Shown one piece after another: positions 46,535 to 54,686 of a stretch of DNA of 64,000 bases. The first letter of the stretch is position 1; every line of letters starts with the position of its first letter. The position numbers and the translations under genes were made by a program. Under the pieces are notes generated by a model. The model was not told the origin of the DNA, did not search any database, and worked only from the letters and a program-made list of their open reading frames with translations. Origin of the DNA: Shewanella putrefaciens (GTDB lineage: Bacteria; Pseudomonadota; Gammaproteobacteria; Enterobacterales; Shewanellaceae). Where the stretch lies: positions 4,278,001 to 4,342,000 of the forward strand of contig NZ_CP066370.1 in the NCBI RefSeq assembly GCF_016406325.1, given 5' to 3'.

Positions 46535-47670
46535 ATAAAATAATCGCTATGGTTCGTAAGGAACTTATCGATGCCGCTCGCGATAAGCGTTCTGTGATGG
46601 CGGGACTTTATTACGCCATTGGCACACCGCTGATCATGTGTGGCCTGTTTATGGTGTTAATTGGCCAATTAACCAGCCCTGATGATCTTAAAATCACTAT
46701 CACCAACCCAGATAACGCACCTGATCTAGTGAGGTTTTTATCCAACAAGGGCATTACTCAAGGTGACGTTGGCGCTAAGGATCTGAAAGCCATAGAGCTT
46801 ATCATCAGCACCGACTATGCCGAGCAAATGAATCAAGGCAAAGCCGCCGAAATTACTATCGTGGCCGATAATTCGGAGGAAAAATTACAGAACTCCATTC
46901 GCCGCTTAGAGAAACAATTACAAGCCTACAGCGCCGAAATGGGTAGCCTACGTTTAATCGCTCGCGGTATCGACCCGCGTGTGGTACAGCCACTAAAAGT
47001 GAATGTGCAAGATCAAGCCACACCTGATTCTAAAGGCGGGATGATCTTAGGTATCGCTATTTTTACTATGATTTACTCGGTATTTATCTCGGGGATGAAC
47101 CTTGCCATAGATACCAGCGCCGGCGAGCGTGAGCGTAACTCTCTGGCTTTGTTACTTAGCCATCCACTGACCACGCGCCAATTAGTGCTCTCTAAGATCA
47201 TCGCTGTTGGCCTATTTGCCCTGCTCGGTTTAGTGCTGATCTTGCTGGTGTCTAAAATCGCCTACACCTTTGTGCCATGGCAGGAATTAGGCTTTAGCGT
47301 CAATATCACCAGCGAATTTATCGCCTTAATGTTAATCGTCGGCATCCCCGTCGCTTTGATGGCCGCATGCCTGCAATTGTTCGTGTCTTTTATGGCAAAA
47401 ACCTTTAAAGAAGCCCAGTCCTATCTCACTATAGTGCTATTTGTGCCCTTAGCATTATCAATGGCCGCCAGCTACAACATAGCGCCAGATATGCTGCAAT
47501 GGTTGCCCGTCTCTGGCCAGCAACAAGCATTGATGGACTTTATCAAAGGTAAAGACTTGCCCATGCTGCAATTACTGGTGTCGACCTTAGGCACCCTCGC
47601 CATTGCGATATTACTCGCCTTTGGTATGGAAAGATCGCTCAAGAGTGAAAAGGTCATCTTCGGTTTGTAA
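46531..47670 (+). CDS. ABC-2 type exporter permease (NatB-like)
   Basis: A 379-residue membrane subunit. One N-terminal span (GLYYAIGTPLIMCGLFMVLI) is followed by a periplasmic domain of about 150 residues and then five or six spans, including GGMILGIAIFTMIYSVFISGMN and LSMAASYN. RERNSLALLLSHPLTTRQLVLSK is the usual ABC-2 motif. It is coupled to the mini-ORF by a 4-bp overlap. Together with the ATPase it forms an exporter beside an exported peptidase. Confidence 0.92.
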   Translation: MNKIIAMVRKELIDAARDKRSVMAGLYYAIGTPLIMCGLFMVLIGQLTSPDDLKITITNPDNAPDLVRFLSNKGITQGDVGAKDLKAIELIISTDYAEQMNQGKAAEITIVADNSEEKLQNSIRRLEKQLQAYSAEMGSLRLIARGIDPRVVQPLKVNVQDQATPDSKGGMILGIAIFTMIYSVFISGMNLAIDTSAGERERNSLALLLSHPLTTRQLVLSKIIAVGLFALLGLVLILLVSKIAYTFVPWQELGFSVNITSEFIALMLIVGIPVALMAACLQLFVSFMAKTFKEAQSYLTIVLFVPLALSMAASYNIAPDMLQWLPVSGQQQALMDFIKGKDLPMLQLLVSTLGTLAIAILLAFGMERSLKSEKVIFGL

Positions 47671-47749
47671 GGTGCTTTTCTCGATAAACTTTGGAACGGG
47701 TTATCTCTCGTTCAAAAATTAAAAATCTCAATAAAAACTGGAGGTTATT

Positions 47750-47998
47750 ATGGAAAAAGAATATATCTTAATGGTGATTATGGTCACCTTCATTATAGGC
47801 TTCAGTGCTACAGAAATGTTTAAGCACTATTTGAAGGCGCGCCAACTTGGCGTCAATCCCACTGGCGACAAGCAACTAGAAGATAAAGTGACTCAGTTAA
47901 GTCTGCAAAACCAAGTGCTTATTGAGCGAGTACAAGTACTGGAAAAAATAGTCACTGAATCTGAATACGAGCTAAAGCAGCAGATTAGTCAGTTATAA
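47750..47998 (+). CDS. PspB-like small membrane protein with coiled coil
   Basis: An 82-residue protein with one N-terminal span (ILMVIMVTFIIGFSATEMF) and a C-terminal heptad-like helix (LEDKVTQLSLQNQVLIERVQVLEKIVTE). That helix is close to the C-terminus of PspB (ERIQALESIL-type). A strong GGAGG site precedes the ATG. It follows the exporter by 80 bp and may share its transcript. The PspB resemblance is of layout and helix sequence, not proof of function. Confidence 0.7.
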   Translation: MEKEYILMVIMVTFIIGFSATEMFKHYLKARQLGVNPTGDKQLEDKVTQLSLQNQVLIERVQVLEKIVTESEYELKQQISQL

Positions 47999-48019
47999 AT
48001 CCTAAGCTCCAAAAACAAT

Positions 48020-48053
48020 AAAGCCACTCAATATGCGGTGGCTTTTGTTTTTA
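48020..48053. terminator. Bidirectional terminator between the PspB-like gene and mog
   Basis: The stem AAAGCCAC / GTGGCTTT has a 9-base loop with T-rich flanks on both strands. The two genes converge here. Confidence 0.85.
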
Positions 48054-48070
48054 CAGGCTCAATAGCAAGA

Positions 48071-48604
48071 TTACTTAGCCTTAGGCCTGAACGGCTTGAT
48101 CACGGCTTCGTTGCACTCTAAATACGGGCCTTCCATCAAGTCGATGCAGTAAGGAATAGCTGGGAACACGGCATCTAAACATTCACGAATCGATTTGGGT
48201 TTGCCGGGCAAGTTCACGATCAAAGAATCACCCCGTAAGCCTGCGGTTTGGCGGGATAAAATGGCAGTGGGCACAAATTTTAATGACTCAGCACGCATCA
48301 ACTCGCCAAAGCCTGGCATCATGCGATCGCATACAGCTTCTGTGGCTTCTGGCGTAACGTCGCGTTTAGCAGGGCCTGTGCCACCCGTGGTCACAATCAA
48401 ACAGCAATCTTGCTCATCGGCCATCTTGATGAGCGTGGCTTCAATCACATCCTGCTCATCGGGGATCACTTGATAAATCGGCTCCCACTCGCTAGTCAGG
48501 TAATCGTTAAGCGTGTCGATAATCGCCTTGCCAGAAATATCCTCATAAATTCCCGCGCTGGCGCGATCGCTTACCGTCACTATACCGATTTTTGCTTTAC
48601 TCAT
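48071..48604 (-). CDS. mog: Molybdopterin adenylyltransferase
   Basis: Adenylylates molybdopterin ahead of molybdate insertion in molybdenum-cofactor synthesis. The ATG at 48604 (GGGGAT upstream) gives 177 residues; the frame is open to 48649 without support. Motifs: GIVTVSDRASAGIYEDISG, VTTGGTGPAKRDVTPEAT, GFGELMRAESL, LSRQTAGLRGDSLIVNLPGKPKS. It is alone on the minus strand. Confidence 0.95.
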   Translation of the reverse strand: MSKAKIGIVTVSDRASAGIYEDISGKAIIDTLNDYLTSEWEPIYQVIPDEQDVIEATLIKMADEQDCCLIVTTGGTGPAKRDVTPEATEAVCDRMMPGFGELMRAESLKFVPTAILSRQTAGLRGDSLIVNLPGKPKSIRECLDAVFPAIPYCIDLMEGPYLECNEAVIKPFRPKAK

Positions 48605-48893
48605 AGGATATCCCCAATGGTGTTGAAATAAACAAGATTGAAAAAGCATAGACGCTAGAGCTAAGCACAGTTGAAGGCTAAATCTCTAGACCATAAGTCG
48701 CAGCTAAAATAGCATAAATGCGCAATAAAAGTGGGGCTAAAACGTGACTTGTCTCGCGCAGGCAGTATCTGGGCAAAAAGTTTATATAAAACCGAGCTTG
48801 TAAATATGCTTAGTCGATGAAAAATAGCGTAATTAATGCTTTTAATTCATCTCATTAAAAAGGCCACTATGGTAGTGACAGGCAGCATTGTGG

Positions 48894-49358
48894 TTAAATC
48901 CGCCGCGCATTCCAATATTTAGAGGCCCAATAGCTATTAAGTAAGCTGGAAATTTTCACCCCTTGGCTAGTGGAAACATGGAGGAAATTATCATCCCCCA
49001 CATAAATGCCAACATGATGGGTGCTCCAACCTGTTTTGAAAAAAACTAAGTCACCCCGACGAAGTTGATCCCTAGGTACAGGCCTACCCAGTGTTTGTTG
49101 CTCTTCAACTGTGCGTGGTAACACCATCCCTAACATTTTTTGGTATGCGACAGACACAAAGGCGGAGCAATCAATCCCTTTTTTAGTGCCACCACCTAAA
49201 CGATAGGGAACACCGCGCCACTCGGAGTGTAGCTCTGCAATATTACTATCATCCCAAACAGAAACAGGCTCAACTTGCTTTACCACAGGCTTAGGTTCTG
49301 GCGCGCTAGCACAAGCGCCAAGACCTAAGGCTAAGATAACGATCAATAATATCTTCAT
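48894..49358 (-). CDS. NlpC/P60 family lipoprotein (murein endopeptidase-like)
   Basis: A 154-residue lipoprotein. The signal ends in the lipobox LGAC (Cys near residue 16). The NlpC/P60 cysteine-peptidase domain follows: catalytic Cys in GIDCSAFVSVAYQ, His in STHHVGIYVGDD and the third polar residue at LHVSTSQG. It is close to Spr/NlpC, which cleave D-Glu-mDAP cross-links in murein. Catalytic residues are intact. It acts at the outer membrane or periplasm. Confidence 0.92.
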   Translation of the reverse strand: MKILLIVILALGLGACASAPEPKPVVKQVEPVSVWDDSNIAELHSEWRGVPYRLGGGTKKGIDCSAFVSVAYQKMLGMVLPRTVEEQQTLGRPVPRDQLRRGDLVFFKTGWSTHHVGIYVGDDNFLHVSTSQGVKISSLLNSYWASKYWNARRI

Positions 49359-49505
49359 AAAACGCTACTCATTACAGGCGGGTTTTACCTTAACCTAATT
49401 TGACGTTTTTATCAGGTCAATTCTAGATATCAAAGGCTTAAATACTATAACCTCAGCCTATCTGAGTTTGAAGCACCCAATAACTCACAGAGCAGACTTT
49501 TTGAT

Positions 49506-49530
49506 GAAGGCCATCTTTTTGATGGCCTTC
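49506..49530 (-). terminator. Terminator of the TraF-like gene
   Basis: A 10-bp stem, GAAGGCCATC / GATGGCCTTC, with a 5-base loop lies about 15 bp past the stop of the TraF-like gene. The T-tract on the minus strand is short. Confidence 0.75.
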
Positions 49531-49544
49531 AAGTTTTCGCTAGA

Positions 49545-50738
49545 TTAGAAGGTGTAGCTCATAGTCAAAGCGGCACCAACGGCTTTATCTGAACCGACTT
49601 GTCCTGCTAAATCGAGGTGGAATACACTCCATGGCGATAATCCAAAACCTGCGGTGAAAAGATCGGGTTGTTCACCGGCAATGTCAGAGCGGAATCCTGC
49701 GCGAAGCTGTGCCCAATCAAAGGCATTAAACTCTACGCCTACTGCTGCAAATTGAGATTCTTCTACAGCAGCGAACATGGATTCATCCTTCCCAAGCCAT
49801 GCTTTGCTTTTATTAACATCTAACTCGATGACCGCCGTTAACCAATCCGTACGATAGGCCGCAGCAAGGGTTGCCACAGGTGAAATTTGGTAAGTGTATG
49901 TAACGCCATTCACCGTTGCAGTATCAACATCCCTGCTCACCAGATTTCGTACCGCTAAACCGTAGGTCATATTGCCAGCATCAAGCGCCAAACCGAGGTC
50001 AGCATTAAAGCCTGAGTCGCTAGAACGATATTGGTCATCACTGAGGTCAGAATCATCATAGTCAGTGATAGTGGCACTGTAGTTGTAGGTTTCAACTTTT
50101 TGCACTTTAGTTGTTACCCCTACATATAAGGGCATATCCATGAGTTCAAATTGATGTGCCAACGCCACGCCATAGTCCTGAACCAGTGCAACAACACCTA
50201 GGGCTTGGGAGTTCAATGAACGGGAAGGATCTGCGGCGCTGGTGCCATCAATCACATCTTGCAGATAGTCAAGATCGCTTTGAGCAACATCAGCACCAAC
50301 CATAGCTGACGCATAACCATTTGCCATAAAACCTAAACTAACCAATTTATTAGGTACAGCAACTTGGACATTTACACCAACATTCACCATAGCGAGCTTG
50401 CCATCTACCGCAGCCAATTCACTGGCTAATTTATTCGCTGTGGCACTATTCGCCCCAATACGAAATGCATCATAGGCATCTTTGATATTATCTATATTGT
50501 CGATCAACTTGTCCTTATCCGTACCTTGAGCACCAATAGAAGGCAATACGAATGAGAAATCATCACTCTCATTATATTTAGCGACTAGTGCAGGATTGAC
50601 GGGGGTGGCGGCACTATAGTGGGCACTCGCGACACCTACTCCACCCATCGCATCTTTGCGAGCATCAAAACTATTTGCCCAAGTAGCGTTGGAAATAGAA
50701 GCCAATACCGATAATGCTATTACACTCTTTTTCATCAT
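49545..50738 (-). CDS. TraF-like outer-membrane protein (conjugal transfer TraF family, PF13729 type)
   Basis: 397 residues from the ATG at 50738 (AAAGGAATC upstream; an ATG follows directly). The signal peptide is SVIALSVLASISNATWA. The mature N-terminus FDARKDAMGGVGVASAHYSAATPVNPALVA is the typical start of chromosomal TraF-like proteins. Alternating strands and the last residues LTMSYTF suit a beta barrel. Despite the name, no conjugation gene is nearby; such proteins are common in Shewanella and Vibrio and probably act as fatty-acid- or hydrophobic-type channels. The role is unproven. Confidence 0.85.
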   Translation of the reverse strand: MMKKSVIALSVLASISNATWANSFDARKDAMGGVGVASAHYSAATPVNPALVAKYNESDDFSFVLPSIGAQGTDKDKLIDNIDNIKDAYDAFRIGANSATANKLASELAAVDGKLAMVNVGVNVQVAVPNKLVSLGFMANGYASAMVGADVAQSDLDYLQDVIDGTSAADPSRSLNSQALGVVALVQDYGVALAHQFELMDMPLYVGVTTKVQKVETYNYSATITDYDDSDLSDDQYRSSDSGFNADLGLALDAGNMTYGLAVRNLVSRDVDTATVNGVTYTYQISPVATLAAAYRTDWLTAVIELDVNKSKAWLGKDESMFAAVEESQFAAVGVEFNAFDWAQLRAGFRSDIAGEQPDLFTAGFGLSPWSVFHLDLAGQVGSDKAVGAALTMSYTF

Positions 50739-51022
50739 GATTCCTTTGTTAACCAATGGTTAGGGTTATTTGCGGCGCAATTTAACGCATTAACATTTGA
50801 AGTTACAAGGGGAAAAGCAGGTTTGGCGTAAAAGTGCAAATGATTGGCGTGATAGTTCAAATAATAAAGTGATCAACGTCAATTTGGGCGGTAATTTGCA
50901 AAATCACCCAGAATGCCCGAAGCTAAAACCTTCAGCTCGAATGCAAGATAGAATCTGAAACCTAGTCATCATTTCAGACAAACACTCACTCAGTGTCCAT
51001 AGCAAAAGAGTAAGGAACCAAT

Positions 51023-51946
51023 ATGAATGAGCAACAAGCGCAATTTTTTGGTGGTCCAAGGGAATGTCCCATTGAAAATGGTCGGATTCAAGTCCAACGA
51101 ATCGCCGCAAAAATCAGTGATGTTGGCGGTATTCCCGTCGCGCGGGCGATTCCACAAAAAGACCGCCGTCTTATCGGCCCTTGGTGCTTCCTCGACCATA
51201 TTGGCCCAGTCACCGACGGCCCCTTATTGAATGTCGGCCAGCATCCACATATTGGACTGCAAACATTTACTTGGATGCTCGAAGGCGAAATTATGCACAG
51301 AGATAGTCTCGGCAGCGCCCAAGTGATCCGCCCCAAGCAAGTCAACCTAATGACGGCAGGACATGGTATCGCACACACGGAGGAATCTGTTAAAGGCAAA
51401 AGCACTATGCACGCAGCGCAGTTATGGATTGCCCTGCCGCTTGAGCATAAAGACACAACCCCAAGATTCGATCACTATCCCGAACTCCCGACTTGGCACG
51501 AGGCAGGCGTTGACTTCACCTTACTGATTGGCACTTGGCAGCATAAACAGGCACCCACATTACACTTTTCACCCATTGTCGCCATGGATATTTATGCTGT
51601 TAATAGCACTAAACTCACGCTGCGCCTTGATCCCAGTTTCGAATATGCCCTAATGCCACTCGAAGGCCGCTTCCAGATCGAGGATGAAAGCTTCGATAAT
51701 AATGATCTCGCGTATCTCGGTATGTTACGTGAGACCATTACAGTTGAACTCGAAGCAGGTTGTCGCATACTGCTGATTGGCGGGGCACCACTGGCCGATC
51801 CTGTTAGTATTTGGTGGAACTTTGTCGGCCATAGCAAAGAGGAAATAGCGAAAGCTCAAGCCGAGTGGGAAGCACACTCCCCACGCTTTGCCGTCGTTCC
51901 CGGCTACAATGGTGAGCGTTTAGTCCCACCACCCATTCCGTGGTAA
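51023..51946 (+). CDS. Pirin family protein (bicupin)
   Basis: A 307-residue metal-binding bicupin. The iron-site histidines lie in GQHPHIGLQTFTWMLEGEIMHRDS and GHGIAHTEES. A C-terminal cupin follows. AAGGAACC precedes the ATG. Related pirins act as quercetin dioxygenases or redox-responsive regulators; which applies here is unknown. It is divergent from the TraF-like gene across a 284-bp gap with no clear gene. Confidence 0.92.
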   Translation: MNEQQAQFFGGPRECPIENGRIQVQRIAAKISDVGGIPVARAIPQKDRRLIGPWCFLDHIGPVTDGPLLNVGQHPHIGLQTFTWMLEGEIMHRDSLGSAQVIRPKQVNLMTAGHGIAHTEESVKGKSTMHAAQLWIALPLEHKDTTPRFDHYPELPTWHEAGVDFTLLIGTWQHKQAPTLHFSPIVAMDIYAVNSTKLTLRLDPSFEYALMPLEGRFQIEDESFDNNDLAYLGMLRETITVELEAGCRILLIGGAPLADPVSIWWNFVGHSKEEIAKAQAEWEAHSPRFAVVPGYNGERLVPPPIPW

Positions 51947-51991
51947 TCAAGGAATCAATGACGCTTTAGCATTAAACCAGCGCCTAAGGTG

Positions 51992-52025
51992 AGGCTTACA
52001 GCAGATGTCTACGCAGTAAGCCTTA
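51992..52025 (+). terminator. Hairpin after the pirin gene
   Basis: The stem AGGCTTAC / GTAAGCCT has a 16-base loop and only a short TTAT tail, so it is a weak terminator candidate. It lies about 45 bp after the pirin stop. Confidence 0.4.
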
Positions 52026-52183
52026 TCATTCGCCTATAGCTTGATATGAGTAAGTTCAATCCCCTCGAGTTAATCGCAAGCTAAGCCACTAACAATCGAC
52101 TAAATTTTACGGATTTTTTACGCGCTATCTTAAAATGCCTTTGTTAGAGTACGGACAACATTTTTAATGCTTCTTTCTTTTTT

Positions 52184-53230
52184 ATGACTTCATCCATAGC
52201 CGTACCTATGACTCAATACTGGCGTTCACATCCATCTTCATTCACCTTCGTTGTGTTAGTCATCGCCATTTTCAGCAGTTTTTTTATTGATTTGCTCTCA
52301 GGCTCAACCATCGCCGTGTTACTGATTTTGCAACTCGCTGTGGTGGTTGTCGCCCTACAATGTAATGCCCATTACGCCTATTTTACTGCAGTGTATGAAG
52401 CGGCAAGTTATAACTTTTTATTTACCACACCGCGCTATTCGCTACAGATGTTTAATCTTGAGGATATTCTTAACTTAGCCGTATTTCTCTTAGTAGCGCT
52501 CACCACCAGCAAACTGGCGGAACTTTATCGGCGTCAGCAAGATGCGCTTGAACAAGCCCAGTTACGTAATAGTATTTTGCTGTCGGTCTCCCACGATTTA
52601 CGTACTCCACTCGCCACCATTATTGGCACTTTAACTACGCTAAAAGAATATATGCCTAAGCTGAGCCCATCCCAAAAAGATGAGCTAATTGACAGCGCTG
52701 CGGCAGAAAGCCACCGTCTGCACCAATATATCGAAAATCTATTACAGGCCACTAAATTACAGCATGGCGCACTCAAGTTTAGTTTGAATGAAGACTCTAT
52801 TACTCATGTGTTACACCAAGCTATTGCCCGTTTTCCGGCCACACAACCACGCATTGTTATCAAGAGTGAATCCGAGCTACCCACAGTGATGATATGCAGT
52901 TCATTGATTGAGCAAGCTATTTTTAATGTACTGGACAATGCATTGCGCTACTCACCACAAGATGAAAAAGTCACCGTTAAGGTTTATCGGTATGAAAATA
53001 TGTTGAGATTGGATATCCAAGATCAAGGCTGCGGTATAGCCACCGCAGATATGGAAGCCATTTTTGAACTTTTTTATCGCCAACATCCATCAACGGATGG
53101 TGGTGCTGGTCTAGGTTTGGCTGTTGCGAAAGGAATTATTACCGCACACCAAGGCCAAATCAGCGCCGAACCTGTCACTAAGGGCAGCCTTATTCGTATT
53201 GCTTTGCCGATAAAAAAGGACTGTGAATAA
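52184..53230 (+). CDS. Shortened KdpD-like sensor histidine kinase
   Basis: A 348-residue membrane kinase. It has three or four N-terminal spans of the DUF4118 (KdpD sensor) type, with YEAASYNFLFTTPRYSLQMF just after. Then come a HisKA domain (SVSHDLRTPLATIIG, phospho-His near residue 136) and a HATPase (NVLDNALRYSP, QDQGCGIA, GAGLGLAVAKG). It lacks the large N-terminal KdpD and USP domains of E. coli KdpD. It is directly joined to a KdpE-like regulator and KtrA/KtrB genes. The start is not supported by a ribosome site. Confidence 0.87.
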   Translation: MTSSIAVPMTQYWRSHPSSFTFVVLVIAIFSSFFIDLLSGSTIAVLLILQLAVVVVALQCNAHYAYFTAVYEAASYNFLFTTPRYSLQMFNLEDILNLAVFLLVALTTSKLAELYRRQQDALEQAQLRNSILLSVSHDLRTPLATIIGTLTTLKEYMPKLSPSQKDELIDSAAAESHRLHQYIENLLQATKLQHGALKFSLNEDSITHVLHQAIARFPATQPRIVIKSESELPTVMICSSLIEQAIFNVLDNALRYSPQDEKVTVKVYRYENMLRLDIQDQGCGIATADMEAIFELFYRQHPSTDGGAGLGLAVAKGIITAHQGQISAEPVTKGSLIRIALPIKKDCE

Positions 53231-53920
53231 ATGGCCTACAAAGTGTTAGTGGTGGATGATGAAGCGCAAATCCACACATTTATGCGAATATCCTTAGAAG
53301 CAGAAGGCTTTGAATATATTGGCGCATCATCCATAACCACAGCCCTTGCCCAATATCGGGGACAGCAACCACACATATTGATACTCGACCTTGGATTACC
53401 GGATGGTGATGGTATTGAGCTACTACAAACCCTAAGGCGAAACGACAAAATCCCCGTATTGGTGTTAACTGCCCGCGATCAAGAGGAAGAGAAAATTCGC
53501 CTATTAGACGCTGGCGCCAATGACTATCTCAGCAAGCCTTTTGGGATAAGAGAATTAATTGCCCGTATCAAAGTATTAGTCCGCGATTTAGTGGACGAGT
53601 CATCTTTAAGTGATGTGCTGCACTTTGCCACACTTAAGCTACAAAAAAGCACCCACCAGCTTTGGATCAATAAGCAAGAAATCGCTTTGACCAAAAAGGA
53701 ATTCGCCCTGATGGAGACCTTAATGTCTCACCCTGGTCAGTTAGTCAAGCAAACTGTATTACTGCAAAAAATTTGGGGCGAAACCCATCAAGAAGACAGT
53801 CACTATCTGCGGATTTTAGTCAGCCAGTTACGCAAAAAACTCAATGACAATAACGAGCAGCAACTGATTAAAACAGAAGCGGGTTTAGGTTACCGCTTAA
53901 CAGACATCAATCAGCAGTAA
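53231..53920 (+). CDS. KdpE-like response regulator (OmpR/PhoB family)
   Basis: A 229-residue regulator. Receiver: acidic pair VVDDEAQIH, phospho-Asp in ILDLGLPDGDG (about residue 52), Thr in VLTARDQEEE and Lys in YLSKPFG. A winged-helix OmpR DNA-binding domain follows from about residue 128 (LTKKEFALMETLMSHPGQLV, DSHYLRILVSQLRKKL). It starts directly after the kinase stop and precedes ktrA by 42 bp. It probably activates the potassium genes. Confidence 0.92.
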   Translation: MAYKVLVVDDEAQIHTFMRISLEAEGFEYIGASSITTALAQYRGQQPHILILDLGLPDGDGIELLQTLRRNDKIPVLVLTARDQEEEKIRLLDAGANDYLSKPFGIRELIARIKVLVRDLVDESSLSDVLHFATLKLQKSTHQLWINKQEIALTKKEFALMETLMSHPGQLVKQTVLLQKIWGETHQEDSHYLRILVSQLRKKLNDNNEQQLIKTEAGLGYRLTDINQQ

Positions 53921-53962
53921 GCGTTCTCATCATCACAAAAGCAAACATAAAAGGATATTTGT

Positions 53963-54661
53963 ATGGCGCATTTTACCGTTATTGGTTTAGGGCGATTTGG
54001 CGTTGCAGCCAGCCTTGAATTGATCCACTTAGGCCACACGGTCACAGGAGTCGACAGTGACCCTAAAATGGTTGAAAAATATGTAGAGAACCTAACTGAA
54101 GCCGTGATTTGCGACTGTTCCGATGAGGCATCGCTGCGTGAGCTTGACCTCAACAACAGCGAAGCCGTACTTGTCGCTATCGGTGAGGATATGCAATCCA
54201 GCCTACTATGCACCTTGGCGCTTAAGAATCTGGGTGTGCAAACCATTTGGGTCAAGGCTAGCACTAAAGCGCATCACACTATCGTGTCAAAACTCGGCGT
54301 TGCACGCATCATTCACCCTGAAGAAGAAATGGGGATACGTGTCGCTCAGTCGCTCAATTATCCTATGGTCAATAACTTTCTCGCCATTGGTGATGGACTA
54401 TATATTGTTGAAATTCATATTAAACCCCACCTAGATAAAACCACCGTTGCCCAACTTCTTGGCTCAGTTCAAGATGGTTTTAGTGATGAATTAACCAATA
54501 TAAAGCGCAACCCTAAAGGTAAAGTTGCAGCCATTATGGTTAAACGTGATTTAGCGGTATTTAGCAAGATCGATGGTAGTTTTGTGTTGCAAGCTAACGA
54601 TGCATTGTTGCTATGTGGTAGCCGTAGCGAGCTTAAATATCTCGCACCAAGGTTGGTGTAA
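53963..54661 (+). CDS. ktrA: Potassium uptake regulatory subunit KtrA (RCK/TrkA family)
   Basis: A 232-residue cytoplasmic gating ring subunit. An RCK-N Rossmann domain (VIGLGRFGVAASLELIHLGHTVTGVDSD) is followed by an RCK-C domain. It binds nucleotides and opens the KtrB channel. AAGGATAT precedes the ATG. It lies in a run with the KdpDE-like pair and the KtrB gene. Confidence 0.92.
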   Translation: MAHFTVIGLGRFGVAASLELIHLGHTVTGVDSDPKMVEKYVENLTEAVICDCSDEASLRELDLNNSEAVLVAIGEDMQSSLLCTLALKNLGVQTIWVKASTKAHHTIVSKLGVARIIHPEEEMGIRVAQSLNYPMVNNFLAIGDGLYIVEIHIKPHLDKTTVAQLLGSVQDGFSDELTNIKRNPKGKVAAIMVKRDLAVFSKIDGSFVLQANDALLLCGSRSELKYLAPRLV

Positions 54662-54686
54662 GGTGGTTCAATGGCATCCCTCCATC

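Noticed and set aside
49545..50738. Evidence of a conjugative element from the TraF-like gene
   Set aside because: No other transfer, relaxase or plasmid gene is near. Chromosomal TraF-like porin-type proteins are common in these bacteria.
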